From contig QHME01000015.1 of NCBI GenBank assembly GCA_003258735.1, forward strand, positions 1 to 50,697: a DNA stretch of 50,697 nt, read 5' to 3'. Made by a program: the position numbers and the translations under genes. Below are positions 1-9,204 of the stretch, one piece after another (the stretch's first letter is position 1; the number at the start of each line of letters is the position of its first letter). The DNA comes from Candidatus Melainabacteria bacterium (GTDB taxonomy: Bacteria > Cyanobacteriota > Vampirovibrionia > Gastranaerophilales > Gastranaerophilaceae). The notes beneath the pieces were generated by a model that was not told the DNA's origin, did no database searches, and saw only the letters and a list, made by a program, of their open reading frames with translations.

Positions 1-684
1 TTCAACGGTGAAAAATCTGATGTCGACGATGATGACAACATTGTTGATGCTACTCCACTTGAAATGCCGGATGACGAGCAAGGCGACTCTGATACCGATA
101 TTGATACTGACACTGATATTGACATAGATACCGACCTTGATACTGATACAGACATTGATACAGACTTGGATACCGACACTGATATTGATACCGACTTAGA
201 TACCGATATCGACACAGATTTGGACACTGATAGTGATACAGATACAGATACTGATACCGATGATGATAATGACCACATCAAATATCCTGATGGAAGTCAA
301 ACATATATTCAAAGAAAAGATATCGATAACGCAATACAAGCAATTGATAAACGTCAATATATGAGATTCAATGTAAAAGAAATTACAAAACCAATCTCAA
401 TGGAAAGAACAAATAACGGAGTAAGTCAGTTAATTGATATTTCGCGTGGCGGAATTGCAGTAAAACATAACAATGACTTAAAAGTTGGTGATATTCTACC
501 TGTACATATTCAGTACAAAGACCTTAACATCAATGCAAATGTCAAAGTCGTATCAGCAACATCAAACAGAGCAGGTGCAGAATTTACCAACCTTGATAAA
601 TCTGTAGCAAACCAATTGTTATATTTGAATATTATGTTAGAAGCCGATAACGAAATGCTGGCAACAAAATTTACTAGCAAATAA
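1..684 (+). CDS. PilZ-domain protein with Asp/Thr repeat region (5' partial)
   Basis: The reading frame is open from the first base, so the true start lies upstream; the first in-window ATG is at 64. Codons from about 85 to 276 encode an acidic repeat alternating Asp with Thr, Ile or Leu (DTDIDTDLDTD pattern). The C-terminal ~110 residues form a PilZ domain: an RQYMR (RxxxR) motif near 352-366 and DISRGG (DxSxxG) near 436-453, the two signatures that bind cyclic di-GMP. The protein is therefore probably a c-di-GMP receptor, possibly linked to motility or the envelope. The acidic repeat could act as a Ca2+-binding or spacer segment (inference). It converges on the next gene across a shared hairpin terminator. 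Confidence 0.8.
   Translation, partial: FNGEKSDVDDDDNIVDATPLEMPDDEQGDSDTDIDTDTDIDIDTDLDTDTDIDTDLDTDTDIDTDLDTDIDTDLDTDSDTDTDTDTDDDNDHIKYPDGSQTYIQRKDIDNAIQAIDKRQYMRFNVKEITKPISMERTNNGVSQLIDISRGGIAVKHNNDLKVGDILPVHIQYKDLNINANVKVVSATSNRAGAEFTNLDKSVANQLLYLNIMLEADNEMLATKFTSK
85..276 (+). repeat. In-frame Asp-Thr-Asp coding repeat
   Basis: Short tandem units of GAT/GAC alternating with ACN, ATT or TTG/CTT codons. Synonymous codons vary between units while the peptide pattern is kept, which suggests selection on the protein rather than recent slippage. Confidence 0.8.
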
Positions 685-695
685 AAGTATATACT

Positions 696-726
696 AAAAA
701 GTCGACGAATAAATCGTCGACTTTTT
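696..726. terminator. Bidirectional intrinsic terminator
   Basis: An A5 run, an 8-bp perfect GC-containing stem (gtcgacga/tcgtcgac) with a 5-base loop, then T5. It lies between two convergent genes and can serve both. Confidence 0.85.
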
Positions 727-731
727 GCTTT

Positions 732-2801
732 TTATCTGAATTGTCTTCTTTGAATAGTTCTTACTTGAACTCTTTTTCTTGCTGTAGTTCCAACTGTTTG
801 AGTATTGTTTAAAGAACCTAATTGAGAACCAGCTGATTGTAAGAATGAACCTGCAGACATACCTTTTGCTAATTTGTTTGCGAAAGTTTTTTCAGCACCT
901 TCTGCAATTTTAGCTGAACCTTGAGCTTTGAATGCTGCAAAATCACTATCTAATTTACTAAGTTTTGCTTGAGCAGCTTTTTTAGCTTCATCTGTAGTTG
1001 CAGAATTTAATTCTTTTTGAGCTTTTGCTTTTGCAGAATCCAATTTCTTTTGAGCTTTTGCGATTTCTTTATCTGCAATTTTATCATTAGCTTTATCAAC
1101 TTTACCTTGGTATTTATCAGCTTGAGCTTGGAGTTTATCTGATTTTGCTTCTAGTTTATCAGCCTTTGCTTCCAATTTATCAACTTTTGCTTGAGTTTTT
1201 GCATCCAATGCTTTTGTTTCAGTACCTTGAGTAGCACCTTCAACACCTTTTGTTCCGCCTTCAGTTAATTTAGTTGCTTTTTCTGTTGCCTTATCAGCTT
1301 TTGCTTTTAATTTTGTAGCAGCTTTGTTTGATGCATTTGCAACTTCTTGGTTTACACTCTTGAATCCGCCTGCGATTTCTTTTGTACCTTTAACTGCAGA
1401 AGCACCTGACATAACAGCTGCACCAGCTGAAGTTAAAGCACCTGCGATATTACCTTGAGCAGCATAGACTGCTGTTTTTGTGATATTCGCAGCCATTTTA
1501 CCATAGTTACCAACTGTTTCAACTGTGATACCAACTTTTTCAACAGTTCCACCAGCTTTAATCAAAGCTGCACCAGCTGATGCTGTTGGAGGATAAGCTG
1601 CCATAGCAGTACCGGTAACTATCATACCTTTACCAACATATTGAGTAGCTTGACCAGCCATTGCTGTGTATCCTGCAATTTGGTCAGCTTTTTCAGCAAC
1701 TTTTAAAACTTTGCTTGATTCTGTTTGGTTTTGTTGAACTGTGCTAACGTTTGCTTTTGCAGCTTTTTGATAAGCTTTTGAAGTTCTTGATAAAGTTCTT
1801 ACTCTTTTGTTTGTTGCAACTTGAACTTTTTTCAATTTAACTTGAGAATTTCCGATTGAAGTTTGTGTTGCTTGCAATTTTGCAGAACTTGTTTGAATTT
1901 TTGATTGAATTGCAGTTCTTTCATCATCAGAAATAGAATCAGAAGCTAACAAAGCGTTTTGTTGTTCAATTTGAGCATTGATAGAATCAGTTTCTTCTGA
2001 TTTCTTTTCCATATCAGCTGCAAGTTTTTGCATTTGTTTTTGAGACTTGTCAATAGCTTTTTGCTCAGTTTGCATTTGTTTTTTGAATTTTTTGTCGTCT
2101 TTTTTCATTTTGCTATTTAAAGACTTCATTTTAGACTGAGCTTGATTCATTTGTTGAGTACCAGCCTCAGATTGAGCTGTTGCTGCTTTTGAATCACTTG
2201 CACTGCTTTTTGAATCTGCTACAGATTCATCACTGCTTTTTTCTTTATCTTCTTGTTTTTTTACTTCATCTTTCTTTTCGCCACCGGCTACATTTGAAGC
2301 TCTTTTGCTAATTTCTTTATTAACTTTACCTAATTTAGAATCTACACTATTTTGTAAGAATCTAGGTAAATTAGAATCTTTTAATTCAGTCAATTCAGAT
2401 TTCAAAGAGTTCAATTCTCCATCAGGAACTGAAACTAAATTATCGAAATCATAATTTCCAATATCTACTTTTCTATTATCAGAATTTTGAGTTTCTTGGT
2501 TAGCTTTTGCTTGTTCTGTTTTGTTTGAAGAATTGTTTTTAGAAACATCTGAAACTGATTTAGCTGTATTAGCATTCAATACATTATTTGCAGTTTGGTT
2601 ATTTCTTGTAGCTGAAACACCGTTTTTATTGTTATTGATTAAGTTGATGTTGTTAGCATTTGGAGCATTAAAAATAGAACCGTTCATTGTTAAATGAGCT
2701 GGAACTTTTGAAGACAAACCAGCTTTTCCAGCTTTGCCATTTTTCATTTGCTGTAAAAGCTTTTGGATATCTAATTTATTGTTTACACCATTAATGCTCA
2801 C
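732..2801 (-). CDS. Large coiled-coil protein with central Gly/Ala hydrophobic region, function unknown
   Basis: 689 residues starting at GTG (2801), preceded at 9 bases by a good Shine-Dalgarno (GGAGAG). No signal peptide. The N-terminal ~110 residues are Asn/Ser-rich. About 170-370 is Lys/Gln/Ser-rich predicted coiled coil. About 375-470 is a hydrophobic Gly/Ala-rich stretch that could span or insert into a membrane. About 490-620 is a second coiled coil with a repeating KADKLEAK heptad. The tail is Arg-rich (RTIQRRQFR). The coil / hydrophobic / coil order recalls type III translocators or tape-measure-like proteins, but no secretion genes are nearby, so this is only an architectural comparison. 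No family was recognised. Confidence 0.8.
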   Translation of the reverse strand: MSINGVNNKLDIQKLLQQMKNGKAGKAGLSSKVPAHLTMNGSIFNAPNANNINLINNNKNGVSATRNNQTANNVLNANTAKSVSDVSKNNSSNKTEQAKANQETQNSDNRKVDIGNYDFDNLVSVPDGELNSLKSELTELKDSNLPRFLQNSVDSKLGKVNKEISKRASNVAGGEKKDEVKKQEDKEKSSDESVADSKSSASDSKAATAQSEAGTQQMNQAQSKMKSLNSKMKKDDKKFKKQMQTEQKAIDKSQKQMQKLAADMEKKSEETDSINAQIEQQNALLASDSISDDERTAIQSKIQTSSAKLQATQTSIGNSQVKLKKVQVATNKRVRTLSRTSKAYQKAAKANVSTVQQNQTESSKVLKVAEKADQIAGYTAMAGQATQYVGKGMIVTGTAMAAYPPTASAGAALIKAGGTVEKVGITVETVGNYGKMAANITKTAVYAAQGNIAGALTSAGAAVMSGASAVKGTKEIAGGFKSVNQEVANASNKAATKLKAKADKATEKATKLTEGGTKGVEGATQGTETKALDAKTQAKVDKLEAKADKLEAKSDKLQAQADKYQGKVDKANDKIADKEIAKAQKKLDSAKAKAQKELNSATTDEAKKAAQAKLSKLDSDFAAFKAQGSAKIAEGAEKTFANKLAKGMSAGSFLQSAGSQLGSLNNTQTVGTTARKRVQVRTIQRRQFR

Positions 2802-2880
2802 TTTTTAAAGCTCTCCAAAATTTAACTCTCTTACATATATAAAAAATTTCGAAAAGGCTCGATTTCAGAGTTTTTTGTTT

Positions 2881-2900
2881 TGTTTACAATTGTTTACAAT
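2881..2900. promoter_or_regulatory. Tandem 10-bp repeat upstream of fabI, possible operator
   Basis: Two adjacent copies of tgtttacaat lie about 20 bases upstream of the fabI -35 box, with a related tgttacaat at 2913-2921. The position fits an activator or repressor site for fabI or the divergent gene. No known regulator motif was recognised. Confidence 0.3.
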
Positions 2901-2921
2901 GTACAAAACCCTTGTTACAAT

Positions 2922-2950
2922 TTGCTTTAAAATTTTATTTTTGGTAAAAT
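2922..2950 (+). promoter_or_regulatory. Promoter of fabI
   Basis: TTGCTT (2922-2927), a 17-base spacer and an extended -10 TGgTAAAAT (2942-2950). Transcription would begin near 2957, giving a leader of about 33 bases. Confidence 0.55.
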
Positions 2951-2989
2951 TAACAAGTAGATTAATATTTAGTTTAGGGAGACTTTAAT

Positions 2990-3799
2990 ATGGATTTAAT
3001 GAAAGGTAAAAAAGGGGTAATCTTTGGTGTATCTAACACTCACGGTATTGCCTACGGTATTGCTAAACAACTTCACGAAGCTGGTGCAGAAATCGCTTTC
3101 ACATACGCTGGTGAATCAATGGAAAAAAGAGTTCGTCCAATCGCTGAAAGTATGGATGCTAAAATCATCATGAGTTGTGATGTAACAAAAGAAGAAGAAG
3201 TAAAAGCTGTATTTGAAGAATGCGAAAAAGTTTACGGCAAACTTGATTTCGTTGTTCACGCTGTTGCTTTTGCTAAAAAAGAAGATTTAATGGGCAGATT
3301 TGTTGAAACTTCTGCTGACGGTTGGAACACAGCATTAGGTGTAAGTGCTTATTCACTAGTTACAATTTGTCGCCATGCTGAACCTATTATGAACGAAGGT
3401 GGTTCAATTTTCGCTTTGACATATCTTGGTTCAATTCTTTCAGTTCCAAGCTACAACGTAATGGGAGTTGCTAAAGCTGCATTAGAATCAGCTATGAGAT
3501 TCTTAGCTGTAGACTTGGGTGCTAAAGGCGTTAGAGTAAACTGTATTTCAGCAGGTCCTGTAAAAACTTTAGCATCAATGGGTATTAGCGGATTTTCTAA
3601 AATGTTAAAAGCTGCAGCTGCTCGTTCTCCAATGAAAAGAAATGTTGCATTAGACGAAGTTGGAAAAGCTGGCTTATATTTAGCATCTGACCTATCTGCA
3701 GGTACTACAGGTGAAGTTATCTATGTTGACTGCGGTTGCCACTCAGCATACGCATCATCAGAAGAAATGGATATCTTAGCTAACAACTTAGAAATCTAG
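2990..3799 (+). CDS. fabI: Enoyl-[acyl-carrier-protein] reductase (NADH), FabI
   Basis: 269 residues, normal length for FabI. It catalyses the last reduction of each fatty-acid elongation cycle, enoyl-ACP to acyl-ACP, in the cytosol. The N-terminal Rossmann motif is the FabI-type GVSNTHGIAYGIA. The active site is intact: the first tyrosine in LTYLGS and the Y-x6-K motif in YNVMGVAK. The C-terminal SPMKRN segment and the DLSAGTTGEVIYVDCG end are also typical. AGGGAG lies 8 bases before the ATG. It stands alone with its own promoter and terminator. Confidence 0.96.
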   Translation: MDLMKGKKGVIFGVSNTHGIAYGIAKQLHEAGAEIAFTYAGESMEKRVRPIAESMDAKIIMSCDVTKEEEVKAVFEECEKVYGKLDFVVHAVAFAKKEDLMGRFVETSADGWNTALGVSAYSLVTICRHAEPIMNEGGSIFALTYLGSILSVPSYNVMGVAKAALESAMRFLAVDLGAKGVRVNCISAGPVKTLASMGISGFSKMLKAAAARSPMKRNVALDEVGKAGLYLASDLSAGTTGEVIYVDCGCHSAYASSEEMDILANNLEI

Positions 3800-3823
3800 A
3801 TTTTCGGAAGAAGTTAAGATTTG

Positions 3824-3859
3824 AACAGAGTAAAAGCAAATGCTTTTACTCTGTTTTTT
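3824..3859 (+). terminator. Intrinsic terminator of fabI
   Basis: A 14-bp inverted repeat, acagagtaaaagca / tgcttttactctgt, followed by T6. Confidence 0.85.
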
Positions 3860-3896
3860 ATTTGCAAAATATTTTCATTGCTTGGTGTTTTCAAAT

Positions 3897-4087
3897 TTTC
3901 TTGCTATTCAGAATCTATCAATGTTGATTTTTAAAAAATAATGTCACCCTGAACTTGTTTCCACTACTGTCCAAAATAAAATTTATCTAAAAGAAAGCTG
4001 GATTGCTTCGCTATCGCTCGCAATGACGATATTGAAAATACGTAACGTCATTGCGAAGGAGTGCATTTGCACGACTGTGGCAATCCA
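3897..4087. repeat. Dispersed palindromic intergenic repeats (REP-like)
   Basis: The 316-base gap after fabI holds no gene but several dispersed-repeat modules. A 20-base block (3897-3916) recurs exactly, inverted, at 36804-36823. A gtcaccctgaacttgtttc module lies at 3943-3961. A long imperfect hairpin spans 3999-4087, its ends being tggattgc/gcaatcca and gcaatgacg/cgtcattgc. Such modules are typical of non-coding elements present in many copies per genome. Confidence 0.7.
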
Positions 4088-4115
4088 TTTTTGCTATTTT
4101 ACTAATCAACACAAA

Positions 4116-5015
4116 CTAAAACATTGATTGAATATCAAAATCAATTTGAGTTTTCAACTCATCAAGGCCATTAAATTTAATTTCAGGGCGAATCATCCTG
4201 TTAAAGCTTACTCGAATATCCTTGTCGTACAAATCACCATCAAAATCAATAATAAAGACTTCTAAGCTCTTAATTCCGTCATTAGAAACTGTAGGAGAAA
4301 CCCCAAAATTAGCAAGCCCACGCTTTGTTGTACCGTCAGGCAATTCTACCTCAACATCGTAAACCCCATAAGGTGGTTCAACTATATCTAACGGATAAAT
4401 TATATTTGCAGTCGGATAACCAATTGTCCTGCCAATTTCTTTACCCTTTACAACTGCACCTGACACAGAAAATTTACGTCCCAACATAGAAGTTGCCATA
4501 TCGACAACACCTGTCTTGATAAACTGACGAATTGCTGTAGAACTGATAACATCACCAAAGATAGATAACGGTGGAGTTGCAAAATATAAATAATCAAATT
4601 TGTCCTGACAATCAGATAAGAACTTTACATCACCTGTTTTATCTACCCCAAATTTGTGATTAAATCCTGTAGATATAGCCTTCGGTTGAAAATATCTAAT
4701 TAAAACATCTTCCAAATACTGTGATGGCGTCATATAGCAAACAGAAGCAAAATCAAGCTCAAAAATATAATCAAGCCCAAGTTCTTCCATATACTTATAC
4801 TTATCTTCAAGTGTCAAAATATATTTTGGAGATACGCCTTTAAAAAAACAAAACGGATGTTCTTGAAAAGTTACAACTGCAGATTGATATCCGTTTTCTT
4901 TTGCAAAATCAACTGCACTGGAAATTACAGCCTGATGACCTAAATGTACACCATCAAAAAATCCAAGTGCTAATGATAAATTCGGAATGTGTCTAAGTTC
5001 TCTTACTATCTCCAT
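4116..5015 (-). CDS. ribF: Bifunctional riboflavin kinase / FAD synthetase
   Basis: 299 residues, full length. It converts riboflavin to FMN and FMN to FAD. The N-terminal FAD-synthetase nucleotidyltransferase domain shows GFFDGVHLGHQ, TGFNHKFG and SSTAIR. The C-terminal riboflavin kinase domain shows GRTIGYPTANI and GLANFGVSPT. It is the last gene of the leftward run that begins with pth. No strong Shine-Dalgarno precedes the ATG, but the start matches the family. Confidence 0.95.
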   Translation of the reverse strand: MEIVRELRHIPNLSLALGFFDGVHLGHQAVISSAVDFAKENGYQSAVVTFQEHPFCFFKGVSPKYILTLEDKYKYMEELGLDYIFELDFASVCYMTPSQYLEDVLIRYFQPKAISTGFNHKFGVDKTGDVKFLSDCQDKFDYLYFATPPLSIFGDVISSTAIRQFIKTGVVDMATSMLGRKFSVSGAVVKGKEIGRTIGYPTANIIYPLDIVEPPYGVYDVEVELPDGTTKRGLANFGVSPTVSNDGIKSLEVFIIDFDGDLYDKDIRVSFNRMIRPEIKFNGLDELKTQIDFDIQSMF

Positions 5016-5070
5016 ACTACGATTATATCCTAAAAATACTAAATGTAAAAATTGTTAAATTTGTTAAATT

Positions 5071-6366
5071 TTAATTGAATAAAATTCCAACAATACAAGC
5101 TGACATATAACATGTCAAAGTACCGCAAATCAAAGCTCGAACACCTAATCTTGCTAAATTTTTTCTTTGGTTCGGAGCAAGTTCACCAATACCACCTAAC
5201 AATATAGCAATTGAACCCAAATTACCAAAACTGCATAATGCAAAACTTGCAATTAAGAAAGATTTATCAGACAAATGCATTGCTGGCGAGGTCAAATCCA
5301 TGTATGCAACCATTTCATTAAGGACTAACTTTGTTCCCATCAAACCACCAACAGCTGTTGCCTCATGTAATGGGACGCCCATAACAAGAGCAAATAATGC
5401 GAAAATTTTACCTAAAATCGCGTTCAACGATAATGATGAAAAAGCTGATATTAACATTGGTGAATTAATATGCATAAATTTCAAGCATTTTACAATCATC
5501 AAACCAAATCCACCTAAAAACCAGTCAATCATTGCAACTAACGCAACAAGAGCCAAAATCATAGCAACAACATTGATTGCGACTTTCATACCCTCTGACG
5601 CACCAGAAGATATTGCATCAAAGACATTTACATGCTGCCTGTGACGTTTACTTACTGAAATTTTGAAATCTTTACTTGTTTCCGGTTCACCGGTTTCGGG
5701 ATATACGATTTTTGAAATAACTAATGCGCCAGGAGCTGCCATAACAGATGATGCTAATATATATTCAGCAGGTATCCCCATGCCAATATAAATTGGCATA
5801 ATAGAACCTGAAATACATGCCAGAGAACCTGACATAGATGCCAACAACTCTGAACGAGTCAAATTCGGCAAATAGGGTTTAATCATAATTTGAGCAACAA
5901 TCTGACCGACAAAGGTACTTGCGACATTAGAAAGTGCCTCAGCACCGCTAACATCAAGTAATTTATTCATACCTTTACCTAAAACAGCAACAACACGTTG
6001 CATAATTCCGTAATAGTAAAGGATATTAACCAAAATCATCATAAAAACGGTAGATGCAATCAATTGAAGAGCAAATACTGAACCGCCGTTACCTGAGAAT
6101 AACTCGGCAAATTTTGAGTTCATCAAGCCGCCAAATACGAATTCTCCACCTTCCTTTGCAAAAACTAACAGCTTTTGGATAAATAATCCGATTGCCATAA
6201 ATAACTTTTGACCGATTGGAATTTTAAAAATAAATACAGCCAATAAAACTTGTAATAAAAATCCCATACCGATTGTTTTATAATTGATTGCTTTTTTGTT
6301 ATTTGATAAAGCATAAGCTAAAGCAAATATTACAACTATACCTAAAATTCCAATAAATCTACTCAT
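5071..6366 (-). CDS. nupC: Concentrative nucleoside transporter (CNT/NupC family)
   Basis: 431 residues with about ten hydrophobic helices. It imports nucleosides across the inner membrane with cation symport. Family signatures seen are GSIMPIYIGMGIPAEYI, SSVMAAPGALVISKI, a Gate-like segment near GLMGTKLVLNEM and FALCSFGNLGSIAI near the end. AAAGGGG lies 4 bases before the ATG. It sits between the TPR gene and ribF in the same direction. Substrate range (pyrimidine or purine) cannot be told from sequence alone. Confidence 0.92.
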   Translation of the reverse strand: MSRFIGILGIVVIFALAYALSNNKKAINYKTIGMGFLLQVLLAVFIFKIPIGQKLFMAIGLFIQKLLVFAKEGGEFVFGGLMNSKFAELFSGNGGSVFALQLIASTVFMMILVNILYYYGIMQRVVAVLGKGMNKLLDVSGAEALSNVASTFVGQIVAQIMIKPYLPNLTRSELLASMSGSLACISGSIMPIYIGMGIPAEYILASSVMAAPGALVISKIVYPETGEPETSKDFKISVSKRHRQHVNVFDAISSGASEGMKVAINVVAMILALVALVAMIDWFLGGFGLMIVKCLKFMHINSPMLISAFSSLSLNAILGKIFALFALVMGVPLHEATAVGGLMGTKLVLNEMVAYMDLTSPAMHLSDKSFLIASFALCSFGNLGSIAILLGGIGELAPNQRKNLARLGVRALICGTLTCYMSACIVGILFN

Positions 6367-6456
6367 GTTACCCCTTTACTGTCACATATTTATTATACTA
6401 AAAAGAAGTCCTCTACAGACTCCTTTTTACAAAAATGTGATAAAAGTTAATGTAAA

Positions 6457-7869
6457 CTAACCTTTATTAAAAAATCCCATTATTTTGTCAATCAAACCTA
6501 CAGATTCCTCAGCTTCGCTTGAGCCTAAATTATCAAGCTTATCCAATCTGTCTTTAGCCATCTTATAATCAACCGGATCTGTTACACGTTCCAAATACTT
6601 TTTATATGTATCAATAGCTAAATCTTTAGCTTTAATTCTTTCATAACCTTTAGCCAAAATTTTCAAAGCATTCAAATCTTTTGGATCAAGCTCAGAAAGT
6701 TTTTCCAAATATTCAACTTGAGAACGGTAGTCTCCAATGCTTTCTTCATAAGACGCCATTTTTCGTAAAGCTTCCTTATTATTAGGATCGATTTTTACAA
6801 TTTTGGCATAATATTCAGCAGCATGGTCTAACTCTCCGGATTCAGTCAACATATCAGCTAATGTAAACAAGACATTTGTATCTTTGTCATTTAATTGAAC
6901 TGCGTTTAGGAACTCATTTACTGCAATATCTTTATTGCCTCTCAACATATTGTAAATACCCCAGTTTACGTGAGAATTGTATTCGTCTCCGTTTTCATCA
7001 TAAACAAGAGCTCGCATTTGATAGGTCAAAGGTGAATTTGGTTGCAATTTGTTATACTCTTCAATATGCTCCAGCGCCTCTTCAAATTTCTTTGAAGAAT
7101 AACAATATTGAGCCTGCAAAGTATAATACCTTGGAGATTTTTTATATTCTTCAGGCAAAGAATTCAATTTCGCATAAGCCTCTTCAACTTTTCCAAGTTC
7201 CAGCATACATTGAATTTTCAAAAGTTCATCAGAAGTACATTCAATTGCATGCTCAGGGTCTCCACTTTTTAGATAAACTGCAGCTAGAGCCTCATTGATT
7301 TTTGGAGAATCAAAACCTTTTTGCTTTGCTCTATTCAAGACATCTATTGCACTTGAATAAGCTTCATCTTTCAAATAAATATCTGCAAGTTGTAAAAAGA
7401 TATCTTCATGCAAATTATCATATTCAAGAATCAAATTATATTCATCAATAGCCTTCATTGTATGACCTGTTTGACGATACAAATTTGCAAGAGTTAATCT
7501 TGTCATAACAACTTGAGTTTCATCTTCATGCGCATGAGATAGAGCCTTTTTGAAATCGTTTATAGCAAACTCCAATTTACCTTCAAGAGAATTTTTATTA
7601 CCTCTATAGACATAATATTTATATTTATCAGTATTTTCATAAATAGCCATCAATTGTTCATAAGCTAAAGAATTAGAAACATCACGTTTTAGAATTTCAT
7701 AATAATAATTAGCTGCCTCATCTTTCTTTTCAAGAATCAAAGATAAGTGGCCAAGTCGTTCTAGTATACCTACATCATCAGGATTATGTTGATATTCTCT
7801 TTTATATTCCTCATAAGCTTGTTCATATTGTTCGTTTGCTTCAAATTGTTCAGCCAACTGTAAACTCAT
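6457..7869 (-). CDS. Cytosolic TPR-repeat protein
   Basis: 470 residues made almost wholly of 34-residue tetratricopeptide repeats, about a dozen, with the usual W/L-G-Y-A-P pattern (for example LEYDNLHEDIFLQLADIY and VKIDPNNKEALRKMASYE). There is no signal peptide; the last ~25 residues are hydrophobic/basic (GLIDKIMGFFNKG) and may be amphipathic. TPR proteins act as scaffolds, and the partner cannot be named here. It lies between pth and nupC in one direction. Confidence 0.85.
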   Translation of the reverse strand: MSLQLAEQFEANEQYEQAYEEYKREYQHNPDDVGILERLGHLSLILEKKDEAANYYYEILKRDVSNSLAYEQLMAIYENTDKYKYYVYRGNKNSLEGKLEFAINDFKKALSHAHEDETQVVMTRLTLANLYRQTGHTMKAIDEYNLILEYDNLHEDIFLQLADIYLKDEAYSSAIDVLNRAKQKGFDSPKINEALAAVYLKSGDPEHAIECTSDELLKIQCMLELGKVEEAYAKLNSLPEEYKKSPRYYTLQAQYCYSSKKFEEALEHIEEYNKLQPNSPLTYQMRALVYDENGDEYNSHVNWGIYNMLRGNKDIAVNEFLNAVQLNDKDTNVLFTLADMLTESGELDHAAEYYAKIVKIDPNNKEALRKMASYEESIGDYRSQVEYLEKLSELDPKDLNALKILAKGYERIKAKDLAIDTYKKYLERVTDPVDYKMAKDRLDKLDNLGSSEAEESVGLIDKIMGFFNKG

Positions 7870-7939
7870 TTATAATTACTCCTTTTTGTATAAAATATTT
7901 GCTTAACCGATTATAACACTATTTCTGAGATAGTTCAAT

Positions 7940-8497
7940 CTAGTTATATGTATTTTGAGCACTAGCCATATCATTATCAAAATAATATTCAATAGCTTCA
8001 ACTGATGTTTTTAAAACAGGTTTCAAAGACTCTAACTGGTCTTTGTAGAAATTTTGCAAAACAAAAGTTTCTGATGGTACAGGCGGTTGTGGACCAATTC
8101 CAATTTTTAGTCTTGCAACAGATTGAGTACCAACACATTTGATTACTGATTTAATACCGTTGTGCCCACCATCAGAACCATTCGGACGAAATCTCATCTT
8201 TCCGAGTTCTAAAGACAAATCATCATAAACCACCAACACGTCAGATACATCAATTTTGTAATAATTCATAACCAATTGAACAGCATCTCCTGATAGGTTC
8301 ATAAATGTTGTAGGTTTGATTAGCATTATATCTTCAAAACCATGCTTATATTTTCCTATAAAACATTTTAACTTTTTATCTTCTTTAAAAGAAACATCAT
8401 GCACAATTGCCATACGGTCAACGACCATAAACCCTGCATTATGCCTTGTAAAACAGTATTTATCTCCGACATTACCAAGTCCGACAACTAATTTCAT
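7940..8497 (-). CDS. pth: Peptidyl-tRNA hydrolase
   Basis: 185 residues from the ATG at 8497. A TTG 18 bases upstream is in frame but overlaps the Shine-Dalgarno (GAAGGG), so the ATG giving MKLVVGLGN is preferred. The enzyme releases tRNA from peptidyl-tRNAs that drop off ribosomes. Motifs seen: GLGNVGDKYCFTRHNAGF with the catalytic His, KPTTFMNLSG, VVYDDLSLELGKMRFRPNGSDGGHNGIKS and RLKIGIG. First gene of the leftward pth-TPR-nupC-ribF run. Confidence 0.95.
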   Translation of the reverse strand: MKLVVGLGNVGDKYCFTRHNAGFMVVDRMAIVHDVSFKEDKKLKCFIGKYKHGFEDIMLIKPTTFMNLSGDAVQLVMNYYKIDVSDVLVVYDDLSLELGKMRFRPNGSDGGHNGIKSVIKCVGTQSVARLKIGIGPQPPVPSETFVLQNFYKDQLESLKPVLKTSVEAIEYYFDNDMASAQNTYN

Positions 8498-8638
8498 ATT
8501 ACGAAAGCCCTTCAATATTGTATAAATCTTATATTTAGTATTTTAACGCAAATAAATATTACCATAATGATATACCAACCCTAAGCTTAACAAAAAGATA
8601 AATAATAACTAAATTATATAAAAAATGAGGTATTAAAT

Positions 8639-9196
8639 ATGAAACACGAAACAAAAACATTAAAAAGTTCACAAAAAGTTGCTGATTTTTTGAATAGAAA
8701 CAACTTACACAAAAAAGATTTTGCAGAAATGATTGGTGTAACACTTTCGTATGTATATAACTTGATAGATGAATCTATTCCCTTTTCGACAAGAAGTACA
8801 ACATTAGAACGAATTGCTACTGTCATGAATATTGAACCTGATGAATTTGAAGAATACAAAATACCACAAGAACCAATTTTGCAAGATGACACAATAGAAC
8901 TTTTGAAAAGCATAATCAAAGACAAAAAAATGAGCATAGTAACCTTTTTAAAAGCCTTTCCTCGAAAAAAACGTGTAGAAATTGTCGACATGCTAAGAGG
9001 AGCTTACCCTATTCCGATAGATTTTAAAGAATTATCCATGATTGGACAAATTTTAGATTTGGACAAAAATGACATATATAATGTCTGGGAAGAACGTATA
9101 AAGCAGGTTTTGGAAACAAATGGAATGAACTTGAACGCAAACTCTGCTTTATTAAATTCAATGTTTGAATGCGCCAGAAAACACGTTGATATCTAA
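8639..9196 (+). CDS. XRE-family helix-turn-helix regulator, possibly with a second HTH
   Basis: 185 residues. Residues ~10-75 form a Cro/C1-type HTH: SQKVADFLNRNNLHKKDFAE, then MIGVTLSYVYNLI as the turn and recognition helix. Residues ~85-165 (KMSIVTFLKAF to NDIYNVWEERIKQ) look like a second, weaker HTH, so DNA contact through two modules is possible. GAGGT precedes the ATG. It is divergent from pth, and its own rho-independent terminator follows. Target genes are unknown. Confidence 0.75.
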   Translation: MKHETKTLKSSQKVADFLNRNNLHKKDFAEMIGVTLSYVYNLIDESIPFSTRSTTLERIATVMNIEPDEFEEYKIPQEPILQDDTIELLKSIIKDKKMSIVTFLKAFPRKKRVEIVDMLRGAYPIPIDFKELSMIGQILDLDKNDIYNVWEERIKQVLETNGMNLNANSALLNSMFECARKHVDI

Positions 9197-9204
9197 ATTT
9201 TAGC

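Noticed and set aside
85..276. Tandem repeats that might look like a CRISPR array
   Set aside because: Units are too short, have no spacers, and lie in frame within a coding region.
732..2801. Type III translocator (IpaB/SipB)
   Set aside because: Only the domain layout is similar; no sequence motif or secretion gene supports it.
8614..8991. 125-codon leftward open frame
   Set aside because: It lies opposite the XRE gene, has no Shine-Dalgarno and gives a low-complexity hydrophobic/Ser product.
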